Assembly: GCF_030247185.1 (NCBI RefSeq)
Contig: NC_080570.1
Coordinates: 128,270,650-128,334,649, forward strand
Length of the DNA: 64,000 nt
Reading direction: 5' to 3'
Source of the DNA: Malaya genurostris
Taxonomy: Eukaryota; Arthropoda; Insecta; Diptera; Culicidae
Shown: positions 11,001 through 20,164 of the stretch, one piece after another
Layout of the letters: each line of letters opens with the position of its first letter
How positions within the stretch are numbered: the first letter of the stretch is position 1
Program-made: the position numbers and the translations under genes
The notes under the pieces: model-generated
The model's database searches: none
What the model was told of the DNA's origin: nothing
Seen by the model: the letters and a program-made list of their open reading frames with translations, nothing else

Positions 11001-13785
11001 AATGCACAGTGTTGTTTTAAAATAACATACCAGAAGAGTATAAAATTTCGCATTTGTATGTTCTACGCAGTTTTACTGAAAGAAATACAAATCCAAAGCC
11101 TTGCTATTACAATTCTTTTGAGGAATTTGAACTTCGCAGTCAATTCATAGCGTAAAGAACCACTGCATGGCTGTTGCTACAATCCTACTAACACTAAAAA
11201 TCATTCCGGGTCGGGATTCGTACATATGACAACTGGCTTGTGAGACAAGCGCCCTATGCATTGAACCGCCAATTCGGGTTAACAAGGTCATCTTGAAGTG
11301 AACCTCTGAAAGATAAAATTTTGCAATATTTTTATTGCAAATTTCATTTGTCTACATAAAAACGCACTGAATCTAAGTAATTCCACTAAGGCAGGATGCG
11401 CCACCTGAATCAAACTGATGCTTGGAATAGCTTTAATTTGTTGCCGTTTACATATGGAGTTTTCAATTGCCTTCGGTAGGATTAACCACGACAACGCTGA
11501 ATTAAAATTAGACATACTTGGCTCCGATGAGAGTACTAATTCGAAATACCATTGAATTCCATTAATATTACATACGTCAAAACACGAAGTAAAACAGGCG
11601 TAATAATACATCCTTTCACAGTGATATTATTTATAATGTGCTCCAATGTGCTTCGTTTGATTAAATCTTACTTTAACAATCCCTATCTAGTTGTGTGTAT
11701 CTCCACAAGGAAATTACTTTAGCCCTTTGATATTTGTGCAATACTTTAAAGACATCAATTTTTACCTAAAATGTGCACAATTGTCGTTTTCCGATGAACC
11801 ATAGGGAGCTCATTCCATCATCTTCAATAGACTCTCGAGCGAAATAGCGTCCGTTTCGCCATTTTTGGGCACAGCATGTCCAGGGAATTACTGATGCAAA
11901 TAATTTATCGTTGCATTTGCTGCGCGGTATATAGCGTCTTTTTTTTTGAACCAGAAAACTGGCAGACCAATTTGACGCATTAGAGTGACACAAGAAGCGT
12001 CAACATTCATCTGTATTGGTCGCCATTGACACTCTAAAACGCAGGTCTTAAGTACTATCCAATGATGGCACCTCGTTGCTTCGATCAGAGATTGTGAAAT
12101 GAGTCAAGATATTTTCAGTGAAATTCATGCTAGACTAATCATATCGATACATAGTAAACTAGTACGGATTCAAAGTTCACTAAACCGTATTGATGGAACC
12201 AATTGGTTGATAATTGGGAATGTTTTTCATTGCACGATACAGATAACGTTATCATTATAATGATTCGGGTGACGTCATGGATTAATGGTTCTACAATATA
12301 TCGTTAGCCAGAATCCAAGGCTTGTAAATCCAACAACCGAAATAAAAAATCATTACTCACCCGTCACCGTAATGCTGCCGGTGGAGAAAATCTTCAGCGT
12401 TGCTTTCGGATTCATTAGCTTATAGGTAACACCCGGGTGCAGTTCCGGCTCGTAGCTGGCATCCTTCTTGTACTTCTCGGAGAAGTTCACGATCATGATA
12501 CCCCAGGGCATGCTGCACGTCCCCAGTACATTGACGATGCGAAAATTCCTAAATCTAACATTAAAACCTAGTTTTTGAAGGCAACGCGAGTAACGTCTGG
12601 CTGCAACTTTAGCCTACGATCAACAGAGAGGAACGAGTCGTCAGTACAGGTTTGTGTTCGAATTAAAAAAAAATCAACCGTTGGACTTACCTGATCCTCT
12701 GATGTAGCACCAGTACAGGTTATCTTTCCTGAAGACCAGATAGAGGCGGTTGTGTAAGGACGTCGTAGTTTCATGGTGACCATTCCATTTTCCCTGCGGA
12801 ATTCCACGTTGAAACCTTTAAGCGCAATATCGCGCAAACTCAGATGACAGCGCACACTGAACGAACACACCACATTATTGATTATAATATCGATTTCCGA
12901 TTCCGCTTCCTGCTCCTGCTGTTGCTCATCTACATGGTCGGTGGTAGTTTCTGTTGCAATGTCCGGGGCGTCAGTCGCTGTGGCAGTTGCTAGTTGTTCT
13001 CCTGTCCCGGCAATAATGGTACCGGTATCACGACCTCCACAACCATCGGACACCGTAGTTCTGGCATCGGTGGTTGTAATCGTGTTGGCAGTCTGGCTCT
13101 CGGTTACAGTCTGTTGTAGATAGTGGTGCGTTTGAGAATGATGATGCTGTTCACTAGGTTCCTCCTTTGGTACCATTACCGAGTTCTGTTGGGTCCCGTT
13201 TACATATACTAAGGAACTAGCGCTGATCGCTAAGTGTGGCAACTGTTGTTGTTGATGAGATGATGCGTAGGATTGCATTGTTACGATACTAGTATTATTA
13301 GCGGTGGATGCTGCGGTCGGACGAAAAATTGCATTGACGTCTGCATTTGTGTACTGACTCTGGAAGGTAGTGGTGGGTATTGTAGTTGTCGCGATGCGTT
13401 GACTGCTGCTGGTACCAAACAGTTGCTGTGTTGACAGATGATGAGTGCTCTGGAGATGATTGATGAACTGACTGTTAAAGCTATTACTCGAAATGGAGGC
13501 GGCAGGAGAATGTGTGGTGGTGAATATGTTATTCACAGTCGTTTGTTGATGAATCAGCGGCTGTGGATGGGTGGTTGGCAAAACCAACGTTTCATGTGGT
13601 AGCAACATTCGGGAGGCAGATCCTGGGACGGCGGCCATCGCAGCGCTCGTTGCCACCATTGTCGTCGTCTGGTTATCGTCGGTGCCATTTACGACGACCA
13701 CGTTGTTTGCTCCATTGGTCAAATTTTTCATAAAACTTTTCTGCTGTAACAGAGTAGCCATACTACTCTGGTTACTGCAATACAT
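979..13785 (-). CDS. Trf2: TBP-related factor 2 (TBP-like protein), three coding exons
   Basis: Joined exons 13785-12691, 12613-12361 and 1415-979 give 1,785 nt, 594 residues plus stop. Residues 1 to about 295 are low-complexity (Gln, Ser, Thr, His). A TBP-like core follows at about 296-474: it begins IDIIINNVVCSF, carries the TRF2-type stretches GFNVEFRRENGMVTMKLRRP and SIWSSGKITCTGATSED, then AKVAARRYSRCLQKLGF and GTCSMPWGIMIVNFSEKYKK, and ends in QAAIEHIFPLVYEFRKKR. The tail (475-594) is acidic and basic in patches. Families of this type are nuclear TBP paralogues that work with TFIIA/TFIIB at TATA-less promoters and do not bind the TATA box; that function is taken from the family. Splice phases agree at both junctions. 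The start ATG at 13785 follows an in-frame stop at 13818-13816; a second ATG at 13761 is possible because TGTATTGCAG just before 13779 could be an acceptor. Confidence 0.93.
1559..1810 (-). pseudogene. non-LTR reverse transcriptase fragment (I/Jockey type)
   Basis: An 83-codon open stretch reads as the N-terminal RT region of a non-LTR element: APGLDRIEFNLVKNLPDLAK, then the PPDWRKMKLIVIQKPEKPPS and NSYRPIASC segments typical of I-like and Jockey-like RTs. It is cut off on both sides, with no YXDD box, so it is a dead fragment. It lies in the same transcriptional sense as Trf2. Confidence 0.8.
2385..2650. mobile_element. possible MITE with TTTTCGTTT-type ends
   Basis: The left end (ccattttcgtttattgatca) and the reverse complement of the right end (cagttttcgtttttgaacc) are related, and GAGTCGCCC and GGGCGACTC occur inside in inverted orientation. 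No coding capacity. The boundaries are approximate and the terminal match is short. Confidence 0.4.
2950..3217. mobile_element. MITE with about 35-bp imperfect terminal inverted repeats
   Basis: The left end GTCGTTTTCGTTTTTAAATT followed by GCACTACACTGGTGTAG is mirrored at the right end (GCACCGGTGTAGTGC followed by AAATTAAAAACGAAGAC). The roughly 200-bp interior repeats the motif GCACTACACYGGTGTAGC several times in both orientations, so it is palindrome-rich. Non-coding and non-autonomous. Confidence 0.7.
3290..4790 (+). mobile_element. mariner element remnant with duplicated DNA-binding region
   Basis: Reads start at an ATG (3358, MELNREHFRRAMIYSNF) and end at GEYFEKQ-stop (4749). Recognisable transposase segments are ELNRGRSSLVDEFKEGHPK, the helix-turn-helix region (REMEAALGISVKSLYVILHE), RVDWCKEMLKKFNRGAS, TGDESWIY, VALEDRKTVNS and NWFKRMQKCIDHLGEYFEKQ. 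The HTH part occurs twice, at about 3480-3697 and 3868-4088, separated by about 170 bp of unrelated DNA; the second copy continues into the catalytic part. Several frameshifts and an in-frame stop (4087-4089) kill it. Family: Tc1/mariner, DD34D mariner. Confidence 0.82.
4992..5046. repeat. (GA)n microsatellite
   Basis: An almost pure run of GA dinucleotides with one GGG interruption near 5033. Confidence 0.95.
5137..5285 (+). mobile_element. solo 5' end of a mariner element
   Basis: Starts with a terminal-repeat-like CCCGGGACTGATACATAGA and runs through a 5' UTR that parallels the mariner at 32.4 kb (TCCCGGGCCTAACACATAG; then gtcaaaatttca and taagtgacgcta match its gttaaaatttca and taagtggcgcta). 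No transposase follows. Confidence 0.6.
5330..5530 (+). repeat. dispersed repeat, family shared with 9.17 kb and 34.9 kb
   Basis: Shares ordered short blocks (gacgtgaatacga, aaaactga, ttgtgcaa, acttccaaaattgtaacgg) with 9165-9420. Non-coding and diverged. Confidence 0.4.
5690..6575 (+). mobile_element. 5'-truncated non-LTR retrotransposon (3' half of ORF2 plus tail)
   Basis: Coding remnants begin in the RT palm (LPQGSHLGPLIFLLYFNDVN), include the catalytic FADDLK box at about 5815-5832, and pass through the thumb (LAIFSDWCKLNHMTVNPEKC, AKASRCLGFVMRMAKYYTDV) to the C-terminal region, with at least one frameshift near 6170. The copy ends in (ATAA)n at 6556-6572 after TTAGGACCACATCGTGTCTG. The same 3' end occurs inverted at 33.1 kb. 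The clade is of the Jockey/CR1 group but not resolved. Confidence 0.8.
6600..6860. repeat. GAATTC/GTTC quasi-tandem repeat
   Basis: Short imperfect units of the type ctgaattcaggttctgaa follow one another without strict period. The same low-complexity family appears at 7140-7225, 26.0-26.5, 27.5-28.1 and 42.7-43.2 kb. Confidence 0.6.
7226..7480. repeat. diverged copy of the 9.9-kb minisatellite-type repeat
   Basis: Shares blocks with 9870-10,150: gcgacWgttgcttSYgacgat, gtccaaatkgcaaatgag, a CCACGCA segment, and cRttcagttccgtcYRa followed by agaagaaataaa-like DNA. The open frames here show no protein resemblance. Confidence 0.45.
7490..8110. other. AT-rich, no recognised feature
   Basis: Low-complexity A/T-rich DNA with short runs of AATAA. 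No coding or repeat structure that I can support. Confidence 0.4.
8113..8508 (+). pseudogene. unidentified open frame, probably transposon-derived
   Basis: A 131-codon frame with no recognisable domain. The stretch around 8330-8430 (tatacggcctctagtaac and cattccttagacgatc) looks like a repeat common in mosquito genomes, but I cannot name the element. I do not regard it as a host gene. Confidence 0.25.
8770..9140 (+). mobile_element. internally deleted mariner remnant
   Basis: Reads KLVPRLLTVD-, then after a deletion LGFNLLPHPPYSPVMAP, then YFEAKEKSVFKK and FEGDYFNG-stop. The catalytic Asp of SPDLAP is lost. The right end at about 9107-9135 (tagtcttgggacttattg followed by ttcca) is nearly the same as the terminal repeat of the mariner at 61 kb, which identifies the family and gives the boundary. 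Confidence 0.7.
9165..9420 (+). repeat. dispersed repeat (same family as 34,855-34,985, inverted)
   Basis: About 130 bp (gggtttgtaatgtcagagac to gtgtgaattgtgcaagcttt) is matched on the minus strand at 34,855-34,985, including the words acataactggatgtcgtg and cgaatatcaattaattga. Confidence 0.65.
9868..10060. repeat. two-copy tandem repeat, unit about 92 bp
   Basis: Unit 1 (about 9870-9960) and unit 2 (about 9961-10,053) share GTTTTGTACCACGCAAAA, a CTGGCGAC segment, CGAAGTCCAAATGAAARCAC and GACCWGARCGT. Frames running through it on the minus strand show the duplication as repeated SCFHLDF. A weaker third copy lies at 7.2 kb. Confidence 0.75.
10385..10505 (-). repeat. dispersed repeat C
   Basis: Minus-strand sequence gcgccttttcaaaatttacc followed by a segment ending gcgaatatctcttgatgt matches 33,985-34,070 on the plus strand, with a third, looser copy at 25.4-25.6 kb. 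Non-coding. Confidence 0.6.
11095..11277 (-). mobile_element. tRNA-derived SINE, copy A
   Basis: On the minus strand it begins with a tRNA-like head: TGGCGGTTCAATGCATAGGG resembles an A box, then GCGCTTGTCTCACAAGC, then a B-box-like TACGAATCCC, followed by a tail shared with the copy at 23.5 kb (AGTAGGATTGTAGCAAC, TTACGCTATGAATTGAC, TTCAAATTCCTCAAAAG). The head plus shared tail defines a family rather than a lone tRNA pseudogene. Confidence 0.75.
12361..12613 (-). CDS. Trf2: Trf2 coding exon 2 (middle of TBP-like core)
   Basis: Found by translating across the splice sites: acceptor GATCGTAG|GCT at 12613, donor ACGG|GTGAGT at 12361. It encodes 84 residues plus one nucleotide, including CLQKLGFNVRFRNFRIVNV and GTCSMPWGIMIVNF, the expected continuation of the TRF2 core. 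Confidence 0.93.
12691..13785 (-). CDS. Trf2: Trf2 coding exon 1 (N-terminal region and first half of core)
   Basis: Encodes residues 1-365. The donor reads CAG|GTAAGT with the exon ending at 12691, phase 0. The intron that follows is only 77 bp (12690-12614). If it is retained the frame shifts and stops at 12568, giving a 405-residue product without the second half of the TBP-like core. Confidence 0.92.
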
Positions 13786-14195
13786 AAAAGATTTGGTGCT
13801 CTTGCGAGCAGTCCTCTATTCGTTCCTTCCCTCTTCTCTGGTCGATCTTAATTCTATCTTGCACTTCTCAAGCACAATTCTTACTTCACTAAAAAAAGAA
13901 GCACTTCTCTTCGATCACCGCTATTCGCTACGATATGCTACCGTCGCGCACTGATGCAGTGCTTGATGATATACACATACACACTCCAATGGCGTCGCAA
14001 TGATTTCCTTTTCTTTGTCCACACAATATTTTGTTTCACATATCACTTGCACTACTGCCGTTTCGCGTTGATCATATATCCGAAAAAAAGTGGAAATAAA
14101 GTCTCAGCCACGTGTTGTTCTTAATGCATCTGGCAACTTCGCCACAGTTCTTTTCGAAGCTGAAAATCGGGTCAGCTTCCTTTTGTCGTGCAATT
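13786..14195 (-). promoter_or_regulatory. Trf2 5' UTR, with a possible upstream splice acceptor
   Basis: Non-coding sequence directly upstream of the Trf2 ATG. TTCATTTTCAG ending at 14196 on the minus strand is a good acceptor, so this exon may run 14195-12691 and be joined to a distant first exon; TGTATTGCAG just before 13779 is an alternative acceptor. I see no TATA box, so the promoter itself is probably elsewhere. Confidence 0.45.
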
Positions 14196-14649
14196 CTGAA
14201 AATGAACAGAGAAGAAAGGAATTAGTTTCTCAGTAGGAATAGAAAGTAGAACAATTTTTTATTTTATTAACATATTTCTGTGGCCAGAGATTGTTCTGGC
14301 AGTTTTCCTTCTTCAGGTGATTCAAAAATGGCCCATCAGCACTTTTTATGGCCGTTTTAATTGTGGTATTTTCATGGTACGACAAAGCAAAGTCCGGGGG
14401 TACTGTTTTCCGAGGTGGAGGCTATTCGTGTCAACAGACTTCAGTTCGATTTATACTATGCAGGAAAATTACGAAGGTGTTATGACCGTATTGGCATCAA
14501 GAACCATTCCAAGTTGGATCAAGCGGTTTTAGGATAAATTTTCGATGCATTAGAACAATTAACCTTATAAACCTTGCCAACTGTATTGTATTGTATATAC
14601 ATTTATTTCTCCTCGGTGAGATTTCTAACGAAACAGTGACCGGTACGTT

Positions 14650-14768
14650 TTGCATAAAGCCGTTTGGCATAATGTTGTTTGGCATAGTGGTCACTTGGCA
14701 TAATTATATATAACAAGAAAACTGTATATGGTCATTTGGCATAATGCCATTTCGCCTAATTGCAATTT
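14650..14768. repeat. short tandem-like repeats of TTTGGCATAATG
   Basis: Five loose copies: cgtttggcataatg, tgtttggcatagtgg, cacttggcataatta, catttggcataatgcc and atttcgcctaattgc. Spacing is about 16-17 bp, except for a roughly 40-bp gap after the third. Confidence 0.65.
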
Positions 14769-14774
14769 AGCTAA

Positions 14775-16140
14775 CATATCAGACAGGCTCGGGGACGTGG
14801 GGCGAGCCGTCGAAAACGGCACTTCGTCGCATGCAAATCTGTAATCCACCAGCCTGTTCAAAGCTTGAGGCAAAACCACATTGAGAAACTTAAATTTCAT
14901 TACAAGAAAATATTCGACGAAAATTACCCCTTCAACCCATTCATTTCCAAACATGCAGGAAATAAAATCAAAGATATAATTTCAGTTCGGTCTCACATCT
15001 CATCCAAGTCACTCGATAAACCAAAACCGCTTACGTTCGGGACAGAAGAAACCAAGTACAGTATTGTGTAGTGAACAATAGAACGATCTCGAAATGAGTG
15101 AACCAAACGAACAAAAGCTACCGCCGGTACGAAAGAATACAATTATTGTTGACTTCAGACAGTGCAAAATTCGACCTTCGATACGAGAACTTGAAGGTTT
15201 GCTTAAGGAGCAAATGCATCTTGACATTAAACGTGTGCATTTACTTCAATGCAATAAGACCAATAATGTTGTTTATATCCAGTTCTATAAAGAGTTGGAT
15301 GCAATTCAATTCGCTAAAGACAATAATAATGTGCACTATGTGGAGCACGAAAACATTAAGTACAACATTCCAGTATATATGGAAGATAATGCTATAGAAG
15401 TGCGTGTGCATGATCTTCCCTCAAGCGTCATCGATCCCTATATTCGCAAAACCATGTCCCAATACGGAGAGATTCTCTCTATCGAAAAAGAAAAGTGGAA
15501 GAATTTTTTCCCCGGTATTCTAAATGGCGTACGTTTGTTACGCATGCGCTTGAGGAGACCTATACCTTCTAAGTGACTTTCGGTCAGGATACAAGAATCC
15601 CGTGCAAATCACTTGTTACCTATGACAATCAGATGGCCACATGTCAATATTGCCAAAAAGCTGTTCACTACGGTAAGCCATGTGATAAACCGGACAAGGA
15701 GACAACTATACCAAAGGACAACGGTGCTTCCTTCACACCAACCCCAAGCAACCCCAGTACACCTGTGACAGTCACCAACAACAGTGAAGCATCCCCTTCA
15801 ACGAAGCCATCCAACGTATTCCCTATAGAACAAAGTACACCAGCTGTAATTAACAGCTTACCATCTAACCAACCAGCAACTGAAAACAATGTACAACAAG
15901 GCGCATCTACAGCAACTAGCAACGAAATCAACAACAATACCACGGCAATGGATGACGAAACGAACCACGAACAAAACTGCCCCTCAATCTTCGCAGGAGG
16001 AAAATGGAAGCTCCTCTCCCCCTAGAAAAAGGGTGACAACGAGATCCAATACAAAAAAAATATCTAAAAACTCAGCTAAATCGTAGCGTAGGATCGTTGT
16101 GTTACCTTAGACGTAGAAATAAACGTTTTTAGAAGCATTT
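14775..16140 (+). mobile_element. non-LTR retrotransposon ORF1 pseudogene with flanks
   Basis: ORF1 starts MSEPNEQKLPPVRKN at 15094. It reads through a conserved RNA-binding-type region (DFRQCKIRPSIRELEGLLKE, VRVHDLPSSVIDPYIRK, YGEILSIEKEKW) and a CCHC-like cluster CQYCQKAVHYGKPC, and ends in a Ser/Thr/Pro/Asn-rich tail with basic PPRKRVTTRSNTKK. A one-base loss near 15,572 and a second shift near 15,985 break it. ORF2 is absent: after the stop (16,086) a GAAATAAACG word, like the I-type LINE tails at 17.45 and 35.98 kb, follows within 50 bp. It could be a gag-only copy or a deletion. Confidence 0.75.
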
Positions 16141-16144
16141 CAGT

Positions 16145-16985
16145 ACTCAGCTTTCCACATGAGCGAATTGATTGCCAAATCATGTATTTTTTGTAAAACT
16201 TTCATACCTGGGCAATCGAATGCGGTTTTGTCAACATATGGGTGTTGAGCTTACGCGTACGTAATTTTCATTGCGATTCGGTGCCATTTGAACTTTTTAC
16301 GTGTGGAGTTTCAGGTTTTTTCGTGCGTCTTGCACGAAAGTTTTACCCAAAAGCAGTTATTTCGCCACATCTGCTACAGAACTGTTTGAGCTGTCTTCTT
16401 GAATGCTTAAAATACCCACTTGCGATTCTTTTCACTATACGGAAATCAATTTTCGCAACTTTTTTCCTTCCGATGAACAGTTAAAAGATTGTTTTTTCGA
16501 TCTAAAACACAAGATACCATAGATTTTAAAACTCCCAGCTTCCCGACAATGCTAGGATGAGAGAGAGGCGGATTTTCAAGGTGCGTACGCAAAATTATTT
16601 CACGCCGCTGCTGTTTTATCGACTCTATCTTCGCAACGATTGCAAACTACCCAAAGTTCTAATTGAAAAAACCTAATCGGTAATAAGATACAGTACTTTG
16701 GTGTTGTTCATTCTTTATATTAAAATACTCATTTCAATTGTTGTTCGCGGTCGAAATCTTCCATGAAAAATTAGCAACTCTTCTATTGAAGGCCTATGAT
16801 TTGTTTAGTCATAAATAATCACAATCTTTGACGAACTGAGATTACCATTAATCTAGATCAGCTATTCCCAACCTGTTGTACGCATTTAAAAAAAAAGAAT
16901 TTTTGATAACTTTTTTAAAAATGTGAACATGACCATTATTAAAAAAAATCAAATATTTAGAACAAACTTTTAATTCATGCAAATG
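16145..16985. other. no recognised feature
   Basis: AT-rich DNA. The open frame at 16,242-16,484 has no family resemblance that I can support. Confidence 0.4.
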
Positions 16986-16990
16986 TGCTC

Positions 16991-17468
16991 AGTTCTAATA
17001 AATTCTTTGCGTACCCAAGCTAGACCATCCAATGTCCCAGTTCAAGACATTCTTGCTTAGCGTGACCTTTCCTACATGCAACTTCTTTATAATTTAATAA
17101 AGACGATTGAAGTTTCAATTTAATAATTGACCCTTTTGAGACTTAGTTCTGACTCCTACTGCGTCCAGAAGTTCATCCTATTGCAAAATTTTTAATAAAA
17201 AAAGGATGTGCTGATAAAAACAAACTCGAAATAGGTTATGAAATCAACAACAAAATGTATAAAAATTTCAGCTTATTTTATAATTTATAACAGTTTATCG
17301 TTTGGTCCAAATAATATGATATTTAAAAAATAAGAGGAATATGTTTTATTAAACTCAAATCGCTGTGACTATATTAGTATTATATTAGAATGAGAATTCT
17401 ATGTAAAAGTGATGCTACGGCGAAGATAAACTTATGTAAATTGAAGAAATAAACGTATTTATGAAAAA
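16991..17468 (+). mobile_element. 3' end of an I-type LINE, copy 1
   Basis: Matches 35,484-36,003 in order: the end of ORF2 (NSLRTQ..; VQDILA-RDLSYMQLL), then a 3' UTR with gcctagacttagttctga-like, acaaactcgaaa and gtgatgctacggcgaag words, ending AGAAATAAACGTATTTATG and poly(A). 5'-truncated. Confidence 0.75.
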
Positions 17469-17479
17469 AATGTGCTCAG

Positions 17480-17770
17480 TGCGAATCTTACGAAATATTT
17501 TTGGATACGCTAAAATCTGTAGCTTTGGATATCGTAATAAGAGGTCCAAACTTGTATTGCATATTCCAGTATATTACGAACTAGAGCGTAATGAAGAGCC
17601 TTCAGGGAGTAGAAATCATTGAAATCAGCAGTATTACGTTTTATGAAACCCAGCTTTGCAAATGCTTTTGCCATTTTTGCGAATATATCATCGGAAGAGA
17701 TGAATTTTCTATAAAATAATAAACACAAATAACGAATGTAATCCACTATTTCAACGACTTGACGATCTCC
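17480..17770 (-). pseudogene. non-LTR RT C-terminal fragment
   Basis: The minus frame reads AKAFAKLGFIKRNTADFNDF, YSLKALHYALVRNILEYAIQ and VWTSYYDIQS, the conserved region after the RT domain of Jockey/I-type elements. It continues in another frame as RIQKYFVRFAL. Both ends are lost. Confidence 0.75.
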
Positions 17771-17774
17771 TGAA

Positions 17775-18555
17775 GTTAATCATTTTCCATTTACTTGTAT
17801 TACCAGTAAAGAAGCACCATTACTCAACACTAATTATGTATTTTTGAAGTATTGCAAGAATCGTTACTGGATGCAATGAAACGGAAGAATTTAAGATCGT
17901 CAAAAGGTTAGATAACTTAGTGCTCACAAGTTCTTATGTCATGGTTCCCCGTGTGTCTATTTGACATTTGACATTTTGTCAATAGAACGGCGACGACCGG
18001 ATGCTATCGCCTTCTGCTTTAGTAGCAGAATGAGAGGGTGCGAGTTGGTTTATATGTTATAAATCATTTGAAATGCGAAAATTATTGCAAGAATCGACAC
18101 GAAAAGAGAATATCAACGATGGTAAACACTAAAAATGGTTCCATTTGCTAATGCCGGTTTTTATATATTAATTTTTCATGCAAATTATTTTTGCGTATTT
18201 TTTTGATTTCTAAAATTTTGTTTTGATAAGATGTAAAGAGTGTGGCCTTGGTCATAATATAACATAGTAAAAAGAAATGATTTGCAACTGTTACATTACA
18301 ATACGCTACCTACCTCTAAACTAAAAGTGGCTGTCATTTTCAGAATTGATTTAATAACTTTTTCATTTCGTTGCGCTTGATCATTTTTATATACAGATGC
18401 TCAATACAGAATATATAGATTTAAATGTGGTAACGCTACACGCTATACGAAATTGAACAAAGCACGTTGTGTGCTTCGTTCGAAAGGCTTTGGTGTTTTC
18501 TTCTTCCGTACCAGCACGTAGAGGTTTTGCATCGTCATTTTATATGACGGATTGA
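17775..18555. other. no recognised feature
   Basis: AT-rich, with several TTGACA/TGTCAA words at 17,960-17,985. No gene or defined repeat. Confidence 0.35.
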
Positions 18556-18559
18556 AAGT

Positions 18560-19210
18560 TTTGACACTCATCACTATATAATTTCGGAACCGGAAGTCAG
18601 ATCTGGATGAAATTACAATGTATCTTTCAAGCCAATGAGTGAAAGTAGTAGGACTAGTAGTTTATATGTCCACTAACTAACTAGATCTGCCAACTAGATG
18701 AAATTACCAGTAAGTTTATCAAAATTGGAACCTCGTTTCGCCATCGCTTGTGAAAAAATACGCATGAAATTGAAAATTTTTCAATTATCGCACTGTAATA
18801 CTGGAACCGGAAGTCGAATCCGAATCAACTTTTCGGGGCTTTTTCAAAGAATTTCAAGACATTTTGTTGGCATCTTAGTTTGTGAAAATCTGTAAAGAAA
18901 ATTTTCGAGGAAATTGAGTGCGTATTTTCTCATAGGTTTGCAAATATTACCAACTTTCAAAATAAGATGAAATGCAATAGCAAGCTTTGGGACCATAAGA
19001 CCTTTTGTTTGAATCTAAGTTTGTGAAAATCGGTTGAGCCATCTCTGTGAAAATTAAATGGCATTATTTGTCACATACACACATACATTTTATGATCTCG
19101 ACGAACTGAGTCGAATGGTATATGACACTCGGTCCGTCGGGTCTTCGTTCAAAAATCGGTTTTCACAGTGATTGCATAGCTTTTCTATTTGAGAAAGCCA
19201 AACATCGATT
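18560..19210 (+). repeat. dispersed repeat A (AACCGGAAGTC family)
   Basis: Contains the recurring words ggaaccggaagtcagatc, gtttgtgaaaatcggttgag, a CA-rich stretch (acatacacacatac), and cgaactgagtcgaatggtat followed by atgacactcggtccgtc. A minus-strand copy lies at 22,770-23,300 and another plus copy at 24,560-25,070. Non-coding. Confidence 0.7.
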
Positions 19211-19729
19211 TTTCAGAGTGTCGCTCGAAAAATAACTTTATGGAAATGATACCATCGTCGGAATATCTCAAGTTTGTAGAGTACATTCTATTACTGGAGA
19301 TAGTTTATTCAAGGTGAGTGCCAAATTTTACCAGAGAACTCCAAATTACAATATCAGATTTCTCAGAACGAAACTTTAGTCAATGAGATGTATTATTTCT
19401 AATAAGGTAAAACGAAATCCAAATGTTTCCATCCACGAGAAGTATACTTTTTTATCGCTTTATGGGCTACTCTGGCCGAGGATGGGGGTTACAAGGCTCC
19501 ACACTTTCCATACCGGACGAACCAGGCTATGGTGCCCAAATGAACACTAGTATAGAAGGCGGAATCCCTCGTAACCCAATCGACAGATTCCTTTGTATGT
19601 ATGCTTCCTTATATAGTCTTTTATGTCTGAAGCGGTACATACGATTATTACTTCAATTATCTGATACCGAAATAATTGGTCTACTAACTTTTCTAATCTG
19701 CTCTGACTGTTTCTATCTTTTTTGATTTT

Positions 19730-20115
19730 TTTGTACTTTTTTGCATCCTCATAGTGAGATAGGAATGATGATTGATGAGTGAGTGTAGCATTAGTAAGAA
19801 ACTGAGTGAAAGTAACGAATGTCATAGAAAGTACAACGCAATCTAAGAGAGAGCTACATTTAACATGCAATCAAAGTACTAGGTGTGCCGACTTTGGACG
19901 ATGTTGTCCACGTTGTTTGCGGCTCCCAGAGGTAATAAAGAGGACATGATTTCAGTCCCCTTTCTGAGCCAAAGGACAGGGGAAACCGAAATATTGATCT
20001 TTGCACACATACACACCGTAGCGCGTATGCACGGAATGCATAAGAACGCAGGTTCGAGTTCTGTCTCTGAGCGTATCTTTTTCCAAAAATTCATCTTTTC
20101 TGTTAGTTTTTCTTT
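19730..20115 (-). mobile_element. dispersed repeat D with a tRNA-like B box (possible SINE)
   Basis: About 19,730-19,950 matches 40,790-41,040 in the opposite orientation (minus strand: gccgcaaacaacgtggac-like and tagctctctcttagattgc). Next to it, plus strand, GGTTCGAGTTC at about 20,051 fits a Pol III B box within agaacgcaggttcgagttct, following GCGCGTATGCACGGAATGC. The A box is unclear. Confidence 0.45.
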
Positions 20116-20164
20116 CACTTGGTTTCTCCAATATATATTTCCGCTCAGTCATTGCAAAAACTTA

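Larger units (their letters stand above)
1416..12360 (-). other. Trf2 intron 2, 10.9 kb filled with transposon remnants
   Basis: GT..AG borders (GTGAGT at 12360, GCAG at 1416). It holds the RT fragment, MITEs, mariner pieces, LINE 3' half, minisatellite and SINE listed separately. Stretches 1850-2380, 9430-9830, 10,550-11,090 and 11,280-12,360 show no recognisable feature beyond short repeat scraps. Confidence 0.85.

Noticed and set aside
12878..13123. plus-strand frame rich in Ser, Cys and Val
   Set aside because: Antisense shadow of the low-complexity part of Trf2 exon 1.
20045..20065. a complete tRNA gene
   Set aside because: Only a B-box-like word is present; no acceptor stem or anticodon arm can be folded from the neighbouring sequence.
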